Below are positions 25,088 to 33,300 of a stretch of 64,000 nucleotides of DNA, one piece after another (positions within the stretch are counted from its first letter, which is position 1; each line of letters starts with the position of its first letter). This DNA comes from Variovorax boronicumulans (GTDB lineage Bacteria; Pseudomonadota; Gammaproteobacteria; Burkholderiales; Burkholderiaceae_C), in NCBI RefSeq assembly GCF_030812215.1, contig NZ_JAUSSG010000007.1, positions 1 to 64,000 on the forward strand, in the 5' to 3' direction. The notes beneath the pieces are model-generated. The model saw only the letters and a program-made list of their open reading frames with translations. It had not been told where the DNA came from and ran no database searches. A program made the translations under genes and the position numbers.

Positions 25088-26559
25088 CCACGGATGTCTC
25101 CACCACGGCACCTGCGGCCAACGCACCCAGCGTTCGCCATCCAGTCTTCGAGTTGCTCGGCCGCTACCGCGCGATCTTCAAGGCCGCCTGGAAGCACCGC
25201 CATGAACTGGCCGGACCGAGGCGGCTGTCCGATGAAGCAGCCTTCCTCCCGGCGGCCCTGAGCCTGCAGGACACCCCTGTCCACCCAGCACCCAGACGGC
25301 TGGCCTACGCGCTGATTGCGCTGTTCCTCATTGCCTTGACCTGGTCCATCTTCGGGCAGATCGACATCGTGGCGGTGGCGCCCGGGAAGATCATCGTGAG
25401 CGAGCGCACCAAGATCATCCAGCCGCTGGAGGTGAGCGTGGTCAAGCGGGTGCTGGTGAGGGACGGGGACCATGTCGAGGCTGGGCAGGCGCTGGTCGAG
25501 CTAGACCCCACGACCGCGAATGCCGACAAGACCAGCATCGATGAGCAACTGAAGTCGATGCAGTCTGAAGTGCTGCGCACACGGGCGTTGCTGCAGGCGC
25601 TGAACTCGCCGGCCTCAGCCCGCACCCCGGAGCTGGGCAAGAGCATTCCCACCGGCTGGACGGATGTCGACATCGCCGCGACCCAGGCCCAACTAAGCGA
25701 CGAGTGGAGCGACATCACGGCCAAGCTAGCCAAGGCGGCATCCGAGATCAACCGACGCCAGGCCGAGATAGCGACCGTGCGCGAGATGGTCAACAAGCTT
25801 GAGACGACAGTGCCGATCGCCAAGCAGCGAGAAGCCGATTTCCATCAGCTCGCCAATCAGGGCTTCATGTCGAGCCATGCGAACCAGGACCGGACGCGGG
25901 AGCGCATCGAAATGGAGCGTGACCTCGCCACGCAACGCGCGAGATTGGCCGAAGCCAATGCGACGCTAAGGGAAAGCGAGAGCACCCGGGCCGCCTACAT
26001 CGCCGAGACCAAGCACAGCCTGCGAACGAGGGAGGCAGCGGCCGAACTCAAGCGCCAGCAAGGCATGCAGGACCTGGCCAAGGCCGGTCAGCGGGAGCGG
26101 CTGACCACGCTCAAGGCGCCGGTGGCAGGCACGGTGCAGCAGTTGGCCGCGCACACCGACGGCGGGGTGGTCACGGAAGCTCAGCCGCTGATGGTGATCG
26201 TGCCCGACGGTGCCCAGGTGACGGCAGAAGTGACGCTGGACAACAAGGACATCGGCTTCGTCAACACCAGCCAGGAAGCCACGATCAAGTTGGAGACGTT
26301 CCCGTACACGCGCTATGGGACGGTCAACGCGATTGTGAAGACGGTGACGGCGGATGCGGTCAATGACGAGAAGCGCGGGGCGATCTTTCCGGTGACGCTG
26401 AACTTGAGCTCAACCACCATCGATGTGGATGGTCGGCCGATCAAGTTGAGCCCAGGGATGAATCTCACGGCTGAGATCAAGACAGGCAAGCGGCGGGTTA
26501 TTGAATTCCTGCTCAGCCCCATTCAAAAAGCTACCGGCGAAAGCTTACGGGAGCGGTAA
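25084..26559 (+). CDS. Type I secretion membrane-fusion protein (HlyD family)
   Basis: 491 residues. A cytoplasmic N-terminus of about 75 residues, one membrane helix (LAYALIALFLIALTWSIFG, about 75-95), a lipoyl/barrel half-motif (VKRVLVRDGDHVEAGQALVE), a long periplasmic coiled coil (about 155-345, rich in Ala/Glu/Arg), the second half-motif (ERLTTLKAPVAGTVQQLAAH) and a beta-barrel end (MNLTAEIKTGKRRVIEFLLS, the HlyD C-terminal signature). It bridges the ABC exporter to a TolC channel, which is not encoded in this window. The start overlaps the exporter stop (ATGA), so the two are translationally coupled. Confidence 0.95.
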   Translation: MTTDVSTTAPAANAPSVRHPVFELLGRYRAIFKAAWKHRHELAGPRRLSDEAAFLPAALSLQDTPVHPAPRRLAYALIALFLIALTWSIFGQIDIVAVAPGKIIVSERTKIIQPLEVSVVKRVLVRDGDHVEAGQALVELDPTTANADKTSIDEQLKSMQSEVLRTRALLQALNSPASARTPELGKSIPTGWTDVDIAATQAQLSDEWSDITAKLAKAASEINRRQAEIATVREMVNKLETTVPIAKQREADFHQLANQGFMSSHANQDRTRERIEMERDLATQRARLAEANATLRESESTRAAYIAETKHSLRTREAAAELKRQQGMQDLAKAGQRERLTTLKAPVAGTVQQLAAHTDGGVVTEAQPLMVIVPDGAQVTAEVTLDNKDIGFVNTSQEATIKLETFPYTRYGTVNAIVKTVTADAVNDEKRGAIFPVTLNLSSTTIDVDGRPIKLSPGMNLTAEIKTGKRRVIEFLLSPIQKATGESLRER

Positions 26560-26625
26560 AGGTCCAGGAACTCCTATCTATGAGTGGTGGTGCCTTCATT
26601 TTTGTCGAGATAATTGGAAAAATAA

Positions 26626-27357
26626 ATGAAAAAGATTTTGCTATTCTTTTTATTTTCTATTTTGGGATGCGCTCAAAAAGTAGAGCCAAAAATAAATTAT
26701 TTAAATGACGAGAAAATAATCTCTCGATCAGCGAGGGTAAATCGTATAGAGCATGAGCCAAGAGCGGGCGAGAACTTTGGGTTGCCTAGAGATCAAGCTG
26801 TCAGGGAAATTGATCCGCAAACGCGTAAATTTTTGGATGGTGTTTTGGAAATATATAGGCAGCCGGTATTGATCGGAAATAGAAGAGTTGTTTTGAAAAT
26901 GCTCGGAATGAAAATGACGGAGCGAACTTATTTTCCAACCGAGGGTCGGCTGCGTCCCGGATTTCGCGAGGATTTATCTCCTCATGGGGACTTGGCGAGC
27001 TCCGGATGGAGTGGATACCTTTACTACAGGAGTGCCGATCGGCAGAAGGACGCCTGGGAAATGAGAATTGATTTAAGAATTCGTCAAGAAGATAAGGCGT
27101 GCATAAATAGTCGCGCCGTAGAGGGTTACATGGACGAGGTTTACTGGAGACCTAGTTTTTCGCTAACCGCCCATCAGCCTTTTTGGAGTCCTGAGTATTG
27201 GGACAGACATGGGGTGTTTGGAGGAATTTGGGCTCTCCCTTTAAATTCAACAGGTCCGGGTCTCAGACTTTCTTTTGTTGAAGGCTGCTTGGTGCAAATT
27301 GGTATTACAGGTCGATTTTCCTTGGGAGAGATGAGCGATGACGAATTTTACAATTGA
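26626..27357 (+). CDS. AT-rich predicted lipoprotein paired with the RTX giant
   Basis: 243 residues starting MKKILLFFLFSILGC, with the lipobox Cys at 15 followed by Ala (outer-membrane sorting). The mature part is a globular domain with many aromatic residues (SGWSGYLYYRSADRQKDAWE, PFWSPEYWDRHGVFGGIWAL) that I cannot place. Codon use and base composition are strikingly AT-rich against the flanking genes, but match the first 350 or so codons of the next gene, which it overlaps by 20 bases. That pairing suggests a cognate partner: an inhibitor, chaperone or tether for the RTX protein's N-terminal domain. This role is inference. Confidence 0.7.
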   Translation: MKKILLFFLFSILGCAQKVEPKINYLNDEKIISRSARVNRIEHEPRAGENFGLPRDQAVREIDPQTRKFLDGVLEIYRQPVLIGNRRVVLKMLGMKMTERTYFPTEGRLRPGFREDLSPHGDLASSGWSGYLYYRSADRQKDAWEMRIDLRIRQEDKACINSRAVEGYMDEVYWRPSFSLTAHQPFWSPEYWDRHGVFGGIWALPLNSTGPGLRLSFVEGCLVQIGITGRFSLGEMSDDEFYN

Positions 27358-30300
27358 TAGCAAGTTTTTTGAAGCCATAAGGGAGGCCAAAGGGGTAAAT
27401 CTTGTTGAGTTGGAGAAATTGGTCAGTGCGGCCAATAAAAATCCAATTCTCAATGAGCTAATGTCGCTGGCGCAAAGTAGAGGTGATGTTGTTTTTCGAT
27501 TTCCGAATGATGAAGAGTTGAAAAATCCATCGTTGAAAAACGCTGGAGCGTGGTTTAATTATGCGGATATTCGTCGAGATGATGGAAAATATTCACTGGT
27601 AATTCGTCCCGATAAGTTGATCGGGCCGTATGCCGGGTTCGGAAAAACATCAGCTGCTGAGTTGGCGCATGAGCTAAAGCACTATTCAAACGTAAAAATT
27701 CTAGAAGGTGCGAGAGCATTAGTCGACAATTCCCCATCGGATCCTCGCAATATTCCAGCTCTGACGCCGGATTCTCGTTACACAGAAGTTATTCGGCGAC
27801 GTATGCAGGAGGAAGCCAGCGCGTGGTATACGGAAATTCGCGCACTGCGGGCGGAGTATGGCGCGGGCAACCCGAATGCCGCTCTGCCAGATTATTTGCT
27901 GAACAATGTTCAGAAGCTTCTCTTAATTGAAGAAGAGAAGCTTATTGCCAAAGGCTTTTCAGGAGACGCCTTGGCATCTCAGATGGCTGTGGCAGGCGCT
28001 TCTGTCGTTTCAAAAAATGCAGGGTATTGGGAAAGATACACAACCGACCTTGCACATCTCAAGGTTTCGAATCCGGCGGCAATTCGCCAAAAACTGGCCT
28101 ATCGCTTGGAAGATACTCCGACTGCGGTCGCTGATTGGCAGGCCGTAAAGGAGGTGACTGGCGTCGAAATTTTTTCGATTCAATATCGAGATGGCTCGCG
28201 AATTCAAGAGATGCGAAATCCGAACCTCTCTGTTGAGACGCTGCGATTTGATGCTGCCGGTCGGGTGTCCGAGCGCACTACTGTGACAGCCAACGAAGAC
28301 GGCAGCAGGACGGTGCTGACGGAGAGTGGGAATGGGGATGTGCTTTCTAGCAACCGTATTCAGATTTTCGACGATGGAAGCTCAATTGCTCGCGGTGTTG
28401 ATTTCATCAACCGCGCAGTAACGGAAACGACGACGGCCAGTGATGGCAGTGTTCATCGCAGTACGCCCATTCAATTTGGTCAGACCGCCAATGGAACGGA
28501 GATCAATACAGTCAGCTTGAGCACGATCACCACAGCGCCGGCGCCCAGCAGGACGCCCACGCCCGATGGCACCAGCCTGGGGCCGAGTGCGACCAACAAC
28601 AGCCTGGTTTCCTCTGGCAGCTACGCCGTTGGCATTGCCAAGAACTTCTGGAACGTGAACACCGCCAGGGGCAATCAGGCTGTGATCGGGTACGCGATCA
28701 CCGACGGTCTTCGCCCGGGAAACAGCAATTTCGGCCTCAATATCAATGCATCCAGTGGCCAGGGTCTTCCGATCGCTCGCAGCGGCGCCATTGGTAATAC
28801 CGACCCAGCCGCAGGACCGGTCGATTACGGCCTCTTCGGTAGCAGCCTGAACAACGCCTCCAGTTTCAATTTCAACCTCCTCCCCGCCGATCCACTGGTA
28901 CTGGACCTGAACGGTGATGGCGTCAAGCTCACCGACTACGGCACATCGCCCGTCCTCTTTGACGCAGACAACGACGGCGGCTCGCTGGAGCAAACCGGCT
29001 GGGTCAGTGCGCAGGACGGCATCGTCGTGCATGACCTCAATGGCGACGGCAAGATCAACAACATCCGCGAGACGCTGAGCGAGTACTACAACGGCGTGGC
29101 GGGTTCCAACGGCGTTGCCGGCACCAAGCCGTATGCGAACGGCTTCGCGGCGCTCAAGAGCCTCGACAGCAACGGCGACAACCAGTTCACCGCCAAAGAC
29201 GCGGCCTGGAACAACCTGCGTGTGTGGGTCGATGCCAATCACGATGGCAAGACCGATGCGGGAGAACTCAAGACCTTCGCTAACCTGGGCATCACGGCCA
29301 TCAACTTGGCGGCTGTCGCGCAAAGCGGCGAGGTGCGCGACGGCAACGAAGTCTTGGCCCGGGGCACTTTCATGCAGAACGGCGTCAGCCGCGAAGCCAT
29401 TGCGGCCAACTTCCTCGCCAACCCCGCCGGCAGCACCGTCACACAAACCAGCAGCGGCGTCACTGTTGTCACCGAGAACGCTGCCGGTGGCGCGGGTGCG
29501 ACGACCGCCTATGTGTCGAAGAACACCAATGCCACCGTCAACGAGACCCTCGGTGCGACCTCTCTCAAGGCACGCAACCTGACGGGTGGTGCAGGCAATG
29601 ACGTGCTGACGGGCGACGCAAGCAACAACTGGCTGGCTGGCGGCACGGGTGCCGACACTCTTCTCGGCGGCGTTGGGGACGACGTGTTGCTGTTCGATGC
29701 GGCAGACAAACGCGTGGACGGCGGCGATGGCTTCGACATCGCCCAGGTTGTGGGGGCCCAGGGCGTCTCGCTCAACTTGAGCCAGAGCAACGTCGAGATG
29801 GCTGTCGGCGGCATCGGAAACGATGTCTTCGTGGGAGGCGGCCGCTCCACTGTGGTTGTGCGCGGCGGAGCAGGGGACGACGTGATCATCGGCGGAGCCG
29901 CCAACGACGTACTGTCCGGCGAGGATGGCGACGACACCCTAGATGGCGGTGCGGGCAACGATCTGATTCGCGGCCATCGTGGGCGTGACCAACTGCTTGG
30001 CGGTGCTGGTGACGACGTGCTCGACGGCGGGCTAGAGGACGACAGCCTGAAGGGCGGGGCGGGCAATGACGTGCTCATTGGTGGACGGGGCGATGACAAC
30101 CTGAACGGCGGCGACGGCATCGATGTTGCCCAATACGCCGGAAGCTACGCCGACTACCGCATCACCAAGCTCGACAGTGCAAACGGAAATGCCCGCTACC
30201 GCGTAGTCGATACACGCACTGGCCAGGACGGGGCAGACACGTTGACCGGCATCGAGAAGCTCAGCTTCGCCGATGTCAGCCGCGTTGACTTGGGCATTGG

Positions 30301-33300
30301 CAGCCCGCTGCCAGTTAAGGACGTTCTGAGCGTCAATTCGAAGGGGCAGGCGTTGAGCCGAACCGCTGCGCATCTACTGTCCAAAAGCCAACTGTTGCTC
30401 AACGACCGCGATTGGGACAGCAGCATCGACCAGCTCAAGATCACCGAGGTTCTGGACGCGAAGGGTGGCACCGCCGCGCTCACGGCCAGCGGCGATGTGC
30501 TATTCACACCCGACGCGAGCTATACCGGAACGATGGGCTTCAAGTACAAGGTGAAAGACGCCCAGGGCAATTTCACGGAGGTGAGCAACAGTGCTACCGG
30601 CCAGACGGAACCGATGAAGGCGGCCGTCTACCTGAGAACCGCCGACCTGCCGAGTGACCCGCTGGCGGTGGAGCAGTGGTACCTGAGCGATGTCAATGTC
30701 TTGCCCGTATGGAAGGACTACACGGGCAAGGGCGTCAAGATTGGCCAGTTCGAGCCGGGCGGCGCGTTCAGCGCGGGGCCCGAGGTGTTCGACTACCGTC
30801 ATGCCGATCTTCAGCCAAATGCGGACAAGGCTTGGCTCAACACGCTGGACGCGAATGGCAGAAACGACACGCCGCAAACCTTCAGCAGCCATGCCACGAT
30901 GGTGGCCGGGGTCATGGTTGCGGCTCGCAATGGCGAGGGCGGCGTCGGCGTGGCTTACAACGCGACGCTTGCGGGTCATTACATCCAGGGCGAAGGTCTG
31001 GAAGTCGGCAAGCTTGGTCAGGAAATCGCCAACGCGCTGGCCAAATTCAAGAATTTCGACGTGGTCAACAATTCGTGGGGCGCGTCCTCAAGCTTCGGGT
31101 TGAACGTGGTGCCAACGGGCGCCCTTGAGACCGGAATTCGTGAGGCCATCGCGCGAGGCCGAAACGGGTTGGGCACGGCCATCGTGATGGCTGGCGGTAA
31201 CGACCGCGCGACGGGTGCCAATACGAACTACAACGCACTCACTGCCAATCGAGCCGTGATCGTTACGGGAAGCATCAATGCGCCGAGCGATCTGGGCACC
31301 CTGCAACTGGGGAGCAAGCCTTTCAGCAATCCGGGCGCGTCCATTCTGGTTTCGGCACCCGGTAGCAATATCGATTCGACCAGTCGTGAACTCATTGCGG
31401 ACAACGGCTCGACCTTTGGAGGCAACTACAGCACGAGTCAGGGCACCAGCTTCGCTGCCCCAATCGTGTCAGGGGTCATTGCCCTGATGCTCGAAGCCAA
31501 CCCCGCACTGGGCTACCGCGACATCCAGGCCATCCTGGCGATGACGGCCACGAAGGTGAACGATCCCAACGGAACTGACTGGGTCACGAATGGCGCGAAG
31601 ACCTGGAATGGTGGAGGCATGCATGTCAGCCACGACTATGGCTTCGGCAAGGTCGATGCGCGCGCGGCGGTGCGAATGGCCGAAACCTGGACCGAACAGA
31701 ACACCTATGCCAACGAGTTCGTCACGGCCGCATCCAGCGGCGCTCTGAGCGCGGCGATTCCCGATGGCACCGGCATGGTGACGCGCACGCTCGCCATGGG
31801 AGCGGGCGTGGAGGTCGAGAGCGCGCAAGTCACGCTCGAACTGGATCATCAGCGCTGGGGCGATCTGATCATCAAACTGATCTCGCCGGGAGGAACCGAA
31901 AGCATTCTGGTCAACCGGCCCGACAAGGCGCCGGGTAGCGCCGCCACCGATTTGGGTAACTCGTCGTCGGGTCCATTGAGCTTCAGCTTCAATACCACCC
32001 ATGTGCTGGGAGAGCAAAGTGCGGGCAATTGGACACTGCAAGTCATCGATGCAGCAACAGGGAAGGCTGGAGCGCTCAAGAGTTGGAAGCTGGATTTGTA
32101 CGGCAAGAAGGCCGACACCAACGATGCGTATATCTACACCGATGAGTTCGGCGGCAAAGACCGGTTCATCGGCAGCACCCGAATACCCGATGTTCAGTTG
32201 CCAAGCACATTGATGGACAGCAACGGCGGAACGGACACGATCAACGCCAGTGCGGTGACAGGGAACAGCACGATCAACCTGCTCAACGGCAGCACCAGCA
32301 CGATCGCGGGCAGATCATTAAATATCATGATCGGCGACATCGAGGTCGCGATTGGCGGCGATGGCAACGATACCTTGACAGGGAACGGCCTGAACAACGT
32401 GCTGGTGGGGGGGCGTGGAGCGGACGTTGTCAGCGGAGGCGGCGGCAACGATACGCTGGACGGTGGGAGGGGCAACGACGTACTCACGGGTGGAGAGGGC
32501 AGCGATCTTTTTGTCATCAGCAAGGACGCCGGAGCCCAAGATGTGATCGTCGATTTCGGAACGGGTAACAACGCAGCGGCTCCGGAAACCATTGCGTTGG
32601 TGGGCTTTGGCAAGTTGAATTTCGCCTCGCTCGCTCGCACCCAGGTGGGGGCCGACGTCCGGTTGGACCTGGGAGATGGTCAAAGCGTTTTGGTGCGCAA
32701 TCGCCTGGTGGCTCAACTTGGTTCGGCGCAGTTGCAGTTCTTCGCGTCTCAGGCTGCGCTGCAGGCATGGCAGCAGGCTGGTCAGGGCTCGTCTAGCGGC
32801 ACCAGCAGCAATGCCGTGCCCGAGGGTACTGCGGGCGATGATCTGCTGATCGGAGGTGATGGCAACGACACCTTGCTGGGCAACGCAGGCAACGACAGGT
32901 TGCTGGGCGGTGCAGGGGTGGACACGCTGGATGGCGGGGCTGGAGACGACGTCGTGGTACTGGACGGCGATCAAGGTCGGATTTCGTACTCGACGGGGCT
33001 GCCTGGGACGGGCGTGCGGACAGGCGGAGCTGGCGCAGACCGCTTCGTGGTCGCACCTGATGGCGGTGGTTCGCCGTCAATGGGCTTCTTCAGCAACGAG
33101 ATTGGCACCAGCAATCTGATCTCGGACTTTGAGTTGACGGTAGACAAGATCGACCTGAGCCAGTTTGCCTGGATCAAGGATTTCAGTCAGCTCAAGATCA
33201 ACAAGGCGCTGAACATCAACGGCAAGTTCATCACGCGCGTCCTGGCTCAGACTCCGGAAGGGGCGACGGTCTCGGTCGGACTTTCTGCCATCGAACCGAC

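Noticed and set aside
22592..25126. An 844-codon open frame antisense to the ABC exporter gene
   Set aside because: It is the mirror of a well-conserved ABC transporter with all motifs in place; its translation is His/Asp/Val-rich without domain character, as expected from antisense reading of high-GC codons.
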